Part shown: one piece after another, positions 1 to 11,480 of the stretch | Numbering within the stretch: position 1 is the stretch's first letter | Layout: each line of letters opens with the position of its first letter | Source: Dermatemys mawii | Taxonomy: Eukaryota; Chordata; Testudines; Dermatemydidae | Length of the DNA stretch: 64,000 bases | Assembly: GCA_007922305.1 (NCBI GenBank) | Contig: ML677335.1 | Coordinates: 22,477,904-22,541,903, forward strand | Direction: 5' to 3' | Notes under the pieces: generated by a model | What the model was told of the DNA's origin: nothing | Databases searched by the model: none | Seen by the model: only the letters and a program-made list of their open reading frames with translations | Program-made: the position numbers and the translations under genes

Positions 1-254
1 CAGAAACATTCAACTGAGAAGTAGAGACAAACCTACTGAGCAAAGCAGATATTCGTGTGGATTCATGTAAAAACAAATGAAAATTCAATAGATTCATGAA
101 GTTTGATAAGAACCATACTCAAGGAACTCTTTAAGATATTCTTGTACAAGAGAGTATCTGGACTATCTGATGATCCATTTTGCCAGTTCTTACCTGTCCA
201 ACTCTGCATTTTCAAGAAGCAGGCCCCTCTCAGAGACTTAAAGAAAGGGCAGAT

Positions 255-474
255 CGGGGTTCTCAAACTGGGGGTCGGGACTCCTCAGGATGTCGCAAGG
301 TTATTACATGGGAGGTTGTGAGCTGTCAACCTCCACCCCAAGCCCCACTTTGCCTCCAGCATTTATAATGGTGTTAAATATATTACAAAGTGTTCTTAAT
401 TTAAAAGGGGAGGTCACACTCAGAGGCTTGCTATATGAAAGGGGTCACCTAGTACAAAAGTTTGAGAACCACTG
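255..474. mobile_element. Short hAT-like non-autonomous DNA element
   Basis: Ends are inverted: CGGGGTTCTCAAACTGGG at the left and GTTTGAGAACCACTG at the right, the TIR type CAGTGGTTCTCAAAC. Flanking 8-mers GGGCAGAT and GACTAGAT match at 5 of 8 positions, so the target duplication is decayed. About 220 bp, no coding capacity. The call rests on the inverted termini. Confidence 0.6.
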
Positions 475-1977
475 GACTAGATAGTGTAGCAATGGGGGAT
501 CCCATTACTACACCCCCATACTACATCCCCTTACTCCCATCACACATCTCTTTTTTCCCCCTAGTATGGGTCAGCCTCTCTCTTCCTCTCCACGGAAAAC
601 AAAAACAACAAACAAAAATAAACCCCCAAACCAGAGGCTCTAAATCCCCTCAACCAAATGTTCTTGTATGACTTCACCTCTACAGTAGAAATGAGGTACT
701 GGCAGCAAATGGGAAGTGGCAAGACTACAGCCAAATGGGTATTTTTGTTTAAGCCATTCACATCAATGTCAAGATTGCTTATAGCCTCTGGGATATATTT
801 TAAAGCATGCACGCTGAACTTTGCATTGGCCTTACAGCAGCTGTGTAGCTTTTGAAGAGCTCTCAGTAAATCACTAACCCACACCCTTCTTTATATAGCA
901 ACTGCTGGCTCATAAGATGTTTTGAAGACGATTCCATGCAAAACAAATTCTGCTCACATACAGCTCCGGTATTTCTTTTTCACAAGCTGGTTCGTCTCCA
1001 CCTCAGGTCATAATTCTCTGTTTATGACATTATAATAATTTCCACAGCAACAGAGATAATACAAAAAAGAGGATTACAACGTTAGGTGCAGAAGCTATGG
1101 CAGAATGCTTCAGAGATCAAAATCTTGTTTTCATGCAAGTTTCTGCAAATAAACAAGGAGAAACCCCGACAAATACGATTTGTAGACAGAACTCTTCCTA
1201 AATAAATAATAGTCAAAGATTTTCATCTAACATCAGAAATCTTTAAAGTCTAGTTTTGTTCAAAAAAGTGATATTAGTGTTTTGTACCTAGAATCTTCCC
1301 TTGCAGTAAATTATATAATTCGGGTAATTTATTAATCAATATAATAGTGCTGTGATGACAAGGAGAGCCTGGCATCTGAAAAAAATATCAGGCAATTTCC
1401 TGTCTAGGTCATCACCAACAATAAAGATGCAGGAATCAGGACTTAGCTGATAATTGGGATGAGGATGCCCAAAGTCGAATCCAATACAGCTTTGCTATTC
1501 TGCTGCTATATTGACTCTGGAGGGCTGCAACAGTAACACTGACTAACCCAGAGAGGTGCAGAGCATCTGCTACTCCTAGACATCAGAGGAAGTTGCGGGT
1601 GCTCACCACTTCTCAGGAACTGCCCCATTAGAAGATAGGGCTTCAAAGATATTGGAACCAGATACATGCATTTTTGCAATCACTGTGCAGCCCCTATCCA
1701 ACTACAGAGGATGCCATGCAAAAAAGATATCCATTGCTTTCCATGTGGAAAGAGAAGAAAGTTCACTATATTATGCTTCAGTTATCACTCCAGAAATCAT
1801 ACGTGATTTTATTATTCTGAGTGCAGATAGAACAATAGTCTGCTCATCTCACTTGCTCAGTTGTTTAGAAACTAGTTGACTGGCTTGATAATTGCACCCT
1901 GGAGACCAGCTATTCTCCACAAAAGCAAGTGTAGATTCTAGTTGTTATGTCACTTCTACCTGAATCTTGTTATCTGC
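475..1977. other. LRRC20 intron, no feature recognised
   Basis: Mixed AT-rich sequence with no exon, no clear repeat termini and only short random frames. Presumed to be part of LRRC20 intron 3. The same holds for 1-254 and 2639-2922. Confidence 0.6.
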
Positions 1978-2638
1978 TGTGACAAAGCTCCAAGTCTGTA
2001 CTTGTGGGTCCTGCGCTTCCTGGCAGATTTAGGGGCCTCAGAAACTCATCTAGGCCCCAGAGTGACCTCCCTTTCTCAGTATAATTGGCAAGAGTCACCA
2101 CCTAGTGAGTTGCCTTCATCACAGGCCAGTATGGAAGATGGAAAAAAGGGGGGAGCCTGGGCCCGCCCTCTGCTCCGGACTCCAGCCCAGGGACCCTAAT
2201 AGTATCAGCTAAGATGGCTGACCTTTTAGGCACAAAACACAATACAATTCCCTGGGCTACTTCCCCACAGCAGTCCCTGCTTCTTCAAACTCCACTTCAC
2301 CCTTACCTCAGGGCTTCCTTCCTTCAGTATGATATGTTGTCCACCACTCAGTCTCACCAACAGCATAACTTCCTTCCACAGCTCATGACACCCACACCCA
2401 CCTGACTAACTGGGAGGTTTTTATCTGGATTCAGCCAGTCCCTGATTGGCTTCAGGTGTCCCAATTAGGCTAGCTGTTTCTACTCTTTTCTAGAAGGTTC
2501 TTAATTGGCCCCAGGTGTCTTGATTGGCCTGGAGTAGCCTTTGTTTGGCTATCCAGGGAACAAGGACCTGCACATCCTGAGACTAATATACCTGCCTTCC
2601 AGCACTCTCCTATATCCTTCTGGTCTGACTCCGTCACA
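1978..2638 (-). mobile_element. Solo LTR-like element, 661 bp
   Basis: Bounded by TGTGACAAAG at the left and CCGTCACA at the right, giving TG...CA termini with inverted TGTGAC/GTCACA. It is flanked by the 4-bp direct repeat CTGC (1974-1977 and 2639-2642). Read on the minus strand it starts with TGTGACGGAGTCAGACCAGA, which I recognise as the start of a repeat common in turtle genomes. No internal coding region is present, so it would be a solo LTR. The exact family is not assigned. Confidence 0.6.
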
Positions 2639-2922
2639 CTGCCCAGAGCCTACAAAAATGTAAACTGGGTGTCGTGAGTTACCTGAAGAACACAATCCTT
2701 GGGCTTGGATTGCCCACGAACATAGGGCATGTATGGCATGCATGGGCCAGCAGAGATGCACACTGGGAAAATGACTTTTATTCCTGGGCTCAGCCTTTCT
2801 ACTGCTTTAAATTTACACATTATTAATTGTTGCATTTCTTCCCCACATGCACAGAATGACCCTCCTTAACCCCATCCACTGTGGTAAACCAGATCAAGCT
2901 GGACACATAAGTCAGTGCAATT

Positions 2923-3980
2923 TACTCCTGGGGGAATTCTATGCCACTCTGCACATGCAGAATTTATGTCCCCTGTAGATTTTTTTCTCTCCAGAGAAAA
3001 TAGATTCTACTGAAAGTAGAAAATACATTCTACTGAAGAGGTGTTGCAATTACACTTTTTGCCCATCAGGGGATTTTTTTCGCTCCAGAGAAAATACATT
3101 CTACTGAAGAGGTGTTGCAATTACACTTTTTGCCCATCAGGGGCTGCTGTGGCAGAAGAACAGAGGGCAGCACAGAAAGGAAGTGGGAGAGGCTGCATTT
3201 CTCACAGTGCCCTATCAGTATGGCAAAGTGAGGAGGCATGGGATCTGAGGGGGATGGTCACAGCAGATCACACAGGGCTACTGGGAGGGTCACATAGATT
3301 AGGGTTCAGAAGATCTAGTGTGGGGACAGACTGGAGCCAGGGCTGAATAGGAGTGGGGTTGCAGGGACACATGGGGACAGGAGGAAGTGGGGGTGAAGGG
3401 ACACATGGGGCAGGGGAAGGTCAGTAGCTGAGTGGGGGTGCGGGGACACAGGGGATGGGGCAGGGGCAGATGTGCCGGAATGGGAGACACTAGGAGTCAG
3501 CCAGGGTCTGCATGGTGGAGCCTCCCCAGCATGCTAACAATCCCTTCCTCAAAAAAACCTGTTCTACACTTCTCCCACCCACACACAACAACCTTCCAGG
3601 TTCACACCCAAGCTCCTTCCCAGCAATTACTTCCCTCTTCCTCAGCTCCTCTGTTACCTCTGACTCTCCCAAGCCTTTGCACTGCTTCTGAGGGATGTGG
3701 GGAATACGTTTCTGTATTGTAGTTTTAATGAATTACTACTCAAAGTTCTGTATTAACATGTCTAGTAAGGAATTTATTTGTCAAAAAACATTTTCTGAAT
3801 CCTTTTTTGTTGTCTGTATTGTTAGAGACTTACTTGCTAACAGGTATTTTGAAATAAATTACCAAAATAATTGAAACTGGTGTGATTATACTGTGTTATT
3901 CTGACAAATAAAATATGCAGAATTTTAAAATATTGTGTGCAGAATTTTTAATTTTTTAGCATAGAATTTTCCTAATAGTA
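2923..3980. mobile_element. DNA transposon-like element with 22-bp TIRs
   Basis: The left end TACTCCTGGGGGAATTCTAT and the inverted right end (…GAATTTTCCTAATAGTA) match at 17 of 22 positions. A 6-bp direct repeat GCAATT flanks both ends (2917-2922 and 3981-3986). The 1,058-bp interior has no convincing transposase; it holds a tandem duplication (3018-3143) and a G-rich stretch near 3340-3480. Non-autonomous; superfamily not assigned. Confidence 0.6.
3018..3143 (+). repeat. Two tandem copies of a 55-bp unit, period 71
   Basis: The 55-bp segment beginning AGAAAATACATTCTACTGAA occurs at 3018-3072 and again, identically as far as I can see, at 3089-3143. A third partial copy of the unit, including its TTTTTTTC leader, lies at about 2978-3016. 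It is internal to the TIR element 2923-3980. Confidence 0.85.
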
Positions 3981-5879
3981 GCAATTGCATTTATGCATAA
4001 TGTAAAATTTGGAAGAGATGTAGCCCCCCTGCCACAGAAATTCTAAGGTTTTCCTTTGTCTGTAAGGGAATACATGTCCTGGGAATTTAAGTCTGATAAA
4101 AAAGTCCTAAATCCCAAGTCCAATACAACAGCACAAAACACAATGTAGTAGTTCAATAAATGCAAGAGAGAAGTCACCCACCATAAACCCTAGTTACCTA
4201 GCATCCCACCTGGTTGCTTTGTGGGAGTGTGGGGAATTAACACATGATCCTAAACTCTGATGCTTATTAGAGCCCCCAGAGATGTTTGATTGGGGATGTA
4301 ATTAGCTAATCAGGATAGCAGGATGAGTAAAATAAAGGATTAATTAGCTCATCAGCAGAGAACTGATACAAAGGGCACAGAAAAGAAGCACAAAGGAGAG
4401 GAGCAGGGTTAGCTAAGCCTAAAGTCAGTAAGATCTTCAGGAAATGGAGTCTCTGTTTTTGGGCCCTGGGAAAAAGGCTGGCATACAAGTGACCTTGTAA
4501 ATGGTATTGCTGCACAAAACTATACAGGGGTTGAAGGAAATATAAACAAACAGCACAGTGTAGTGCTGAGCGGTGGGGTCTGAGCAAGTTTCTGTGGTGA
4601 AAGTAGGCAGGAGCCGAATATGCCATGCTACAGAGTTCTGAAAGCTGGATTTATAATTTGAAAGACTGGGTACAGAGATTTACTTCCAATTGGTAAACAG
4701 GAAGGCCCTTTCCAAGTAAAAATGATCACATGGGAATATATGAAATGCCATGCAGTACACAGTAAACTATTCATCAGGATCAGATGACCGTTCTCCCCAT
4801 TCTTTTAGCCTAAGTCGTGATGTTTATTTACTACCTAAAGCTGATTTCCAGTCATTAGAAGTTGTTCTGTTTTTGCACCACTAGAACATGGAGCCCCTAT
4901 CCAAACAAGTGATTATGTGACAGGAGAGAGTATGTGCATATTGCTTTCTAAGCTTAATTACAGTTTTGTTTAATATTATAAACTGTTGTTTTGATTATTT
5001 TGTGTCTATACTTAGCACTTTGACACCTGTAAGCCATTTAACTGAGAGATTATGGAATTCTATTGTTCCTACTGAAAGAGGTACATATTTTACATAGGAG
5101 GAATATGCAGTGATGTGAATAATCTTAGCTATTAGACTAACAGGGCAGCTTTATGTTCGTTCCCATTGTGCCAGCAGCATAGCGCAAAAGGAGATTTCAG
5201 GCCAAACACTGCAAAAGCAATAGGGACAGTGAAGTTTGTACATTGTACCCATCAACAGGCTTCCCTGTAAAACAGATGCTGTTTTCATTTGTATGTAATA
5301 CATGTATGCATTTATTTCATTTATTATTAACGCAAGTTCCACTTTTGCAAACGACTATCTTACTTATCTTTCTATTTCTATCTCTTTGTTTATACATTTC
5401 TGCTGTGAATCTTTTCATGTGTCTTCAAAATAAAACAAGTTATTTTGCAAGCAATAGTTCTAATCAGTCAGTATTCTATCTCTGTGAAAGTGGCTTTAGT
5501 CCTATAAATAAAATATACACCATGAATGAATGAATGCTACTTTAATATTTCCACATGCACCAGCTAACTATTCTGAAGTATAAACACAGTAACAAAAACA
5601 AACCAACCTAAATGACTTGCTTTTATTTGCAAAAGGACATTGTCTGCGTTGTTTACTTATCTCCAAATTGAGTCCAGAGTCTGGTCCTACAGAACACTCA
5701 GCCATTGACCATGAAACTGCACATGTGAATTAGGTTATGCTTGAAAACACATCCACTGAACTCAGTGGGATTTAGTTAGAGTCACACTTTGCGAGACGCA
5801 GGGCCTATATTATCAGATGTTCAAGGCTGCCAACCAAATCTCACTCCAGCAAACCTCTTTCTAATTATGGTAGTCTCCC
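3981..5879. other. LRRC20 intron, no feature recognised
   Basis: No exon or intact element seen. A 106-codon minus frame at 4306-4626 and 96-codon plus frame at 5243-5533 have no recognisable domain. Confidence 0.55.
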
Positions 5880-6640
5880 GGAATCAGGCTCTATCTCCCG
5901 GAGGCTTTTAGGCTGCTAAAAGTCTAGTAGCGCAGCAGGGCTATGGCGGGCCTCCTGCCAGCCCTGGCCTGCACTGCTCCCAGAAGTGGCCAGCACATTC
6001 CTGTGTCCCCGGGGCGGGGATGGGACGGGGAGCTCTGCACATTGCTCCTGCCCCGTGCATCGACTTTGCAGCTTCCATTGGCTGGTACTGCGGCCAACGG
6101 GAGCTGTGGGGTCAGTGCCTGCAGGCAGGGGCAGCATGTAGAGCCCCCGGGCTCCCCCCCAGAGGCCAAAGGGATGTGCCAGCTCCTTCTGGGAGTGGCA
6201 TGGGGCCCAGGCAGGCAGGGACCCTGCCTTAGACCCGCTGCACTACCACCTGGGAGCCGCCTGAGGTAAGTGCCACCTGACCAGAGCATGCACCCCAAAC
6301 CCCAGCCCTGAGCCCCCTCCTGGAGCCCAAACCCCCTCCCACACCTAAACTCCCTCCCAGAGCCTGCACCCCTGCATCCCCTCCTGCACCCCTGCCACAG
6401 ATCTGAGCTCCCTCCTGCACCTGAACTCCCTCCCAGAGCCTGCACCCCAGTGCCCTGCCCTGAGCACCCTCTGGCACCCAAACTCCCTCCCAGACCTTGT
6501 ACCCCCCCGTCCCTCCTGAATGCCAACCCCCTGTCCCAGGCTCAGTCTGGAGCCCGCTCTCACACTCCCAAGCCCTTTGTCTCAGCCCAGAATCTGCATC
6601 CCAACCTCCTGCCCCAGCCTGGTGAAAGTGAGTGAGGGTG
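5880..6640. repeat. GC-rich interspersed repeat with degenerate short-period blocks
   Basis: C-rich region with loosely repeated phrases such as CTCCCTCCCAGAGCCTGCAC (seen near 6350 and 6430) and CTGCACCCC-type variants, ending in GGTGAAAGTGAGTGAGGGTG at about 6620-6640. It looks like the interior of a non-autonomous element frequent in turtles. Open frames of up to 200 codons on the minus strand here are Gly/Arg/Ser repeats produced by composition and are not genes. No termini were identified. Confidence 0.55.
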
Positions 6641-6662
6641 ATTGGGGTTTATGTGATTAGAC

Positions 6663-6969
6663 CAGCATTTCCCAAACTGTGTTCCGTGGAACACTGGTGT
6701 TCCGCACGATGTGAATAGGTGTTCTGTGAAAGAATCGTAATTAAAAAGAAGGGTCTTTAAATTTTTTTTATTTTAAATTTGACATATTTGAAGCCTAGTT
6801 TACAACTCTTTTTGAATGACTATAATTTATAAAATAAAATATATTTGAGCATAAATAACACAATTTTTTATTCGAAAACCAAATGACTACAAAATAATAT
6901 TATAAGTGTTCTGTAAATATATACCAGGCTAAAAAGTGTTCTGTGGCCAAAAAGGTTTGGGAAACACTG
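6663..6969. mobile_element. hAT-type MITE with perfect 8-bp target duplication
   Basis: Left end CAGCATTTCCCAAAC, right end GTTTGGGAAACACTG, inverted to each other at all but two positions. The 8-bp direct repeat GATTAGAC flanks both sides exactly (6655-6662 and 6970-6977). The 307-bp AT-rich interior is non-coding. TIR sequence and 8-bp duplication fit hAT (Charlie-like). Confidence 0.85.
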
Positions 6970-7624
6970 GATTAGACATTTGGGAACCCTATGGCAGTTA
7001 CCAGTTTTGCACTCTAATGGCTACTAGCGGTAGTTCTGCGAGACTGTCTACTGCAAGTGGTCTACTGTGTGACGTCAGTGGTTCAACATTCCTACAGCCA
7101 CAGTGTCTTTTCAGCTGGCAATTTAATTTTCAATCCTTACTCCAGTTGCTGAACCCCATCATTCCCCAAAAGGGTAAGCAAAAAATAAATGGATGGGCAA
7201 TACATTGTTACTCTTCTATACTAACTTTTTCAAATACCTTAGCAGTCTCAGGGCGCTAGCAACATTCCCTGCAGAAAAATGAGAAGCAGAGAGAGACCTG
7301 CTTTGTGGTACAAATAATAAATGAATTGAACAAACACAGCATGATACTGAGTGATTCCATGTTTTGCAGAACCAATTAAAATCCAACATGGGCTCGATTT
7401 CCTGTTGCACTGAGCTTCCATTGGATCTCAGAGCTGGCAGGGAGAGGTAGAACTCTTTACCCTTGAAATTTACAATAGCAAAATTCTTTTGCTCTGGTCT
7501 GTGAGGGTGGAAAATTGTTCAAGTAGATAGCTGTGGTTTGGCAGGGGATGGGGTTTCAGCTGGATGAGGAATACTTTGACTTAGCGGGGTTTCAGCCGCT
7601 TTAAAGTATGACCAGCTTTGGCTC

Positions 7625-8059
7625 TTATTCGGGCAGTTTGTTAAAGACAGCTTGGTAGCGCTGACTGACGCCTGATCTTTTTTGGAGCCTTAGATCCCAA
7701 TAAAGCCACTCACCACCTCGCAGGATCCGGCTTTGTGTGCTCTCAACCATTCTATGGACTTCATAAATGGATGAATCGGAGAGGTAGGAGTTAATCTCTG
7801 CACATGCCCTGCGGGGGAGGGAAGGCCTGCATCCCTCCAATTGTGGGCTTGCCAGTTTGGTCCCCAGCGCAGATGAGGGCAATCCTGAAGTGTGCTCTAA
7901 TTTGCACCCTGGCTTCAATAACACCTGTAGGTGTTGCAGTAGTTGGGGCGTACTACTCCCAGGAGTGCTTTCTACATTGGAAACTCCTGCTATGGCTCTG
8001 TCCCAAGCCCTCTGTATTTTCAAAGAGGTGTGAGGCCATTTTGCACTAGCAAATAACAC
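7625..8059 (-). other. Unclassified 144-codon open frame
   Basis: The longest minus-strand open frame in the left part of the window, running from an ATG to TAA. The predicted protein has a mixed, non-repetitive composition with a few Trp (LRGGEWLYWDLRL near the C-terminus). I recognise no domain, no start context and no splice partner. It lies within what should be LRRC20 intron 3. It could be a decayed transposon fragment or chance. Confidence 0.2.
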
Positions 8060-8810
8060 ATTTCTGTTGCAGTATACACCAATGGGGAAGGAGTTCTATA
8101 TAGTCACCATAGCTCTGAGATATGCTGAAAAGTTAGTCACAATGTTCAAAACTTCAAAAGGGACCTCTCCCTACTTTGTTCTCTCCTTTGTGAGCCCTTT
8201 GGAAAAACAAAGGAAATAAGCATTTGTTTACACTAATTTTCACATCTTTTAAAGGACAACCTTTGCTTTGCAGTGATGAAAACTTGATTTAAGCAGATCT
8301 GTGCTTTATAGGCTTTACATTGTCTATATCCCACCAACCTGCAGCTGCCTCTACAGGCAATCATCATCAAGGGGTCCATTAGAACAGGAAAAGAGGCAAG
8401 AACAGCAGGAAGAATTGAAGCAAGAAACTGTGGCAGGAGGCTGTGATGTTAAACTGCGATAGAAGAATATTCTGAAAGAAAGCTCAGTGGGAAAAGCTCT
8501 GTGGGAGGTAATAAACACAGGAGTTGCCTTCTGTACTCAGGAGACATATTGCTGTCATAATTCAACATTAAGTAATGAAAAATTCCATTTCGCACTCAAG
8601 AAATCATTAGGGAGATGCAAGAAATGGTCTTAAGCTTAAGCATTTTGAGACCCTTGATGATCTGAAAGGATCCCAAATACTTTTAATATATATTTCACTA
8701 GCATATAGTGCCTGTATTATATTGTCACTCAACTGGTATCCTGCAGAGCTAACAAAAACAATTTCAGTAGGGATGATTAGTGTTTCATTAATGTTCATTT
8801 CTGCCATTCC

Positions 8811-8905
8811 ATTAATGATCATTCCCTTGCTGAGATTTAACTGTGCACAGAATCAGGAAGTGAATCAAGTAATTGCCAAACTCAGTTTGGAAGAAAGGAA
8901 GACTG
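8811..8905 (+). repeat. 95-bp direct repeat, left copy
   Basis: ATTAATGATCATTCCCTTGC and the following sequence up to GGAAGACTG recur at 9686-9780 with two differences (GATC/GAAC and GAAG/GAGG). The pair brackets an LTR-like element. Confidence 0.95.
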
Positions 8906-8933
8906 TCATAAGTGTGAAGTAGCCTAGAATTAG

Positions 8934-9685
8934 TGTTTACCTGTAAGGGGTTAAGCTAAAGGTAACCTGAGAGGTGGACAACTGACCAATGAGAAATTCC
9001 TCAGGAGACAAAGGATTTTAAGTTTCAGTTTCTCTCTGGGTCTCTCTCTGTTCACCTTGGCTATGGGAGGAACACAGCTATGTCTTTCACTATAACTATA
9101 AGATTCTATCAAGTACTGTAGTCAGTAAGTTTACCTTCTTTTTATCACTTGGAGGGTTCTCAGTGGTGAGTGTTGGCTGGGTGCTTCTTGATATTGTAAG
9201 CTTCAGCAGAGATATCAACAGTGGGAGAAAGTTGCCTCGGGGGAGAGGTTTGGTTTCTGAATCCTTTTGTTGATTATGGTAGATGCTGTTCTATTGATGG
9301 TTATAAGATATTTATTCCTTTCTTCTTTTCTTTTATTAAAATCTTTCTTTTAAAAATCTGGCTGCTTGTTTTCCATTGTGTAAGATCCTGGTTTTGGATC
9401 AGGCATGTCTCGCAGGAGCAGGTGAGGTTTGTTTTTTTTTCTCTCAAGTTTCCCAGGGAAGGAAGAAGTTTGGGGGGTTAGTGGAAAGGGAAAGAAGGGT
9501 CCCAAACTACCCTAAATTGAGTTTGGTGGTGGTGGCAGTTAGTTCCAGACACAGAAGAAGTTGTGTTCTGGGGAAAAACATTTTAACGCAAGCTGGTAAA
9601 ATAAGCTGGGGGGGGGTTATTTCTTTTTTCATGCGGGTCCCCACATCTGTACCCTAGAGTTCAGAGTGGGGAGGCAATCCTGACA
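8934..9685 (+). mobile_element. Solo LTR-like element, about 752 bp
   Basis: Starts TGTTTACCTGTAAGGGGTTA and ends GGAGGCAATCCTGACA, giving TG...CA termini. I recognise the opening and the closing phrase (GTACCCTAGAGTTCAGAGTGG) as those of a repeat common in turtle genomes. ATTAAA near 9345 could be its polyadenylation signal. There is no internal coding region. Its right end abuts the right copy of a 95-bp direct repeat. The family (ERV or Gypsy) is not decided. Confidence 0.6.
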
Positions 9686-9780
9686 ATTAATGAACATTCC
9701 CTTGCTGAGATTTAACTGTGCACAGAATCAGGAAGTGAATCAAGTAATTGCCAAACTCAGTTTGGAAGAAAGGAGGACTG
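9686..9780 (+). repeat. 95-bp direct repeat, right copy
   Basis: Second copy of the 8811-8905 segment, 93 of 95 bases the same, beginning immediately after the LTR-like element. Confidence 0.95.
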
Positions 9781-10639
9781 ATTGGAGAAAACCCTAAAGC
9801 AAAAGAAATTTGTGGCAATATCTGGCTTTCTTTTCTGAACTTTAAATATCCTGACATTGGTTTTTATGAGACTCTCCTACTGGCAGGATATAGCACAAAA
9901 TAATTTTATAGTAATTAATTTGGGGGAATTTATGTTATCACATTCATGGAACTAAGTACCAACTAATCAGGGAATTACAAAAGATTTAGAGGTCTTTCAG
10001 TTATTGTTTGGGCCCCTAATGATGTTCTGTTAGGGTCCCATGAAACCCTAAGAAAAAAAATAGTTTTGAAAAATGTACTTAGTAATTGCAATCCTTTGAA
10101 GTCTGTAAGTTTGCTTCTTTCCCTCTGTTTGACACTGACAACATTCCCAAGAATGTACCATGGAACAAAATTTCCTTCAAGGAAAATATACTTTTAGGCC
10201 TAAACAGAATGACAGTGTCTCTTCTTTCATATTACTACATTTCATTATGTGCACTCATTTGCTGTCCTTCAAATTTATACTTTTGGTGCAATATTGTTGC
10301 TGTGGGGATTTGAGTATGTTACCTTTTTAAATAATTACCTGTGTTCATGTAGTTTCGTTAACAGCTATTATACTGTACTTGAAATTTTAAAACCCATGAG
10401 GATTCCAATTTAAATCACTAGCAAACCTCTCACTGGGTGGGATTATGACCGGGCCCTCATAGGCGACTACAGAGAACTTGGTCCTAAATAACAGTATAAT
10501 TTAAGTCCTTTGCTTTTCCTCTCCTTATCTATATTTATAGTAAGAGTCCAGGATTGTATAGAGCTACCTTTGATCTACATAGCTTGAGAAACAGCAGCAG
10601 CATAGTGGTGGCAGCATGGGCCGTAAAAACCCATTTGGG

Positions 10640-11110
10640 ACTCTCAGGGTATGTTTACACTGCAATTGAAAACCTGCGGCTGGCCCGTGCCAGCTGCCTC
10701 GAGCTTCTGGGGCTCGTGCTGTGGGACTGTTTAATTGCCGTGTAGACTTCCGGGCTCGGGCTGGAGTCCAGGCTCTAGAACTCTTTGAGGAGGGAGGGTC
10801 CCAGAGCTGGGGCTGCAGCCTGAACTGTAACATCTACATCACAATTAAACAGCCCGGCCGCCCAAGCCCTTGTGAGTCTAGGGGCTTGATTACATTGGCA
10901 CTTTATAGCGCTATAAAGCTGCCAGGAGCGCTATCACTCACTACCTGTCCAGACTGGCAAGGCACGTAGAGTGCTATAAGTCCACAGTTATACCAATCCT
11001 GGTAATCCTCCTTGCCAGAGGATTAACAGCTATAGCGTATTGAGAGCTCCGTTTTAAACTATTGAGAGAAGTGCCAATTTTAAACAGTTATTAGCTTAAA
11101 GTGACCTCCT
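10640..11110. mobile_element. Two adjoining GTCTACACTGC-type DNA elements, truncated
   Basis: CTCAGGGTATGTTTACACTGCAATT at 10638 onward is the start of a foldback-type repeat common in turtles and crocodilians; it continues to about 10880 with internal inverted words (ACTGTTTAATTGCCGTGTAGAC against ACAATTAAACAG). From about 10880, GGCTTGATTACATTGGCACTTTATAGCGCTATAAAG starts a second family. Both are non-coding. Right limits are approximate. Confidence 0.5.
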
Positions 11111-11171
11111 GGTACATTCCACTGTCTCGCCCATGCTTCTGGTCATATCTCAGAGCCCTCGCATTGTTTGG

Positions 11172-11480
11172 AGACTAGGAATCTAGGAATTTGCAATGTC
11201 AGAAGGGACCTTTGTGATCACCTAGTCTGATCTCCTGTGTAACATTGGCTACAAAACTTCCCCAAAATAATTCCTAGATTGGATATTTCTCTAAAAGATG
11301 TGCTCTTGATTTAAAAGTTGTCAGTGATGGAGCATTAACCATGACTCTTTGGAAATTATTCCAGTGGTTAACTGTTAAAAATGTACACCTTACTTCCCAT
11401 CTGAATTTGTCTAGCTTCAACTTCCAATCATTTTGTTACTATAATACTCATGTGCTCTTATAAGATAAAACCTATGAAGC
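11172..11480 (-). mobile_element. CR1 LINE, 3' end, minus strand
   Basis: GTCAGAAGGGACCTTTGTGATCACCTAGTCTGA and the following CCCCAAAATAATTCCTAGA are the complement of the usual CR1 3' UTR. The 3' terminus is at the low-coordinate end. 5'-truncated, no coding left. Confidence 0.85.

Noticed and set aside
5924..6526. 200-codon minus-strand Gly-rich frame
   Set aside because: Made of degenerate repeats of the C-rich interspersed element; no domain or splice context.
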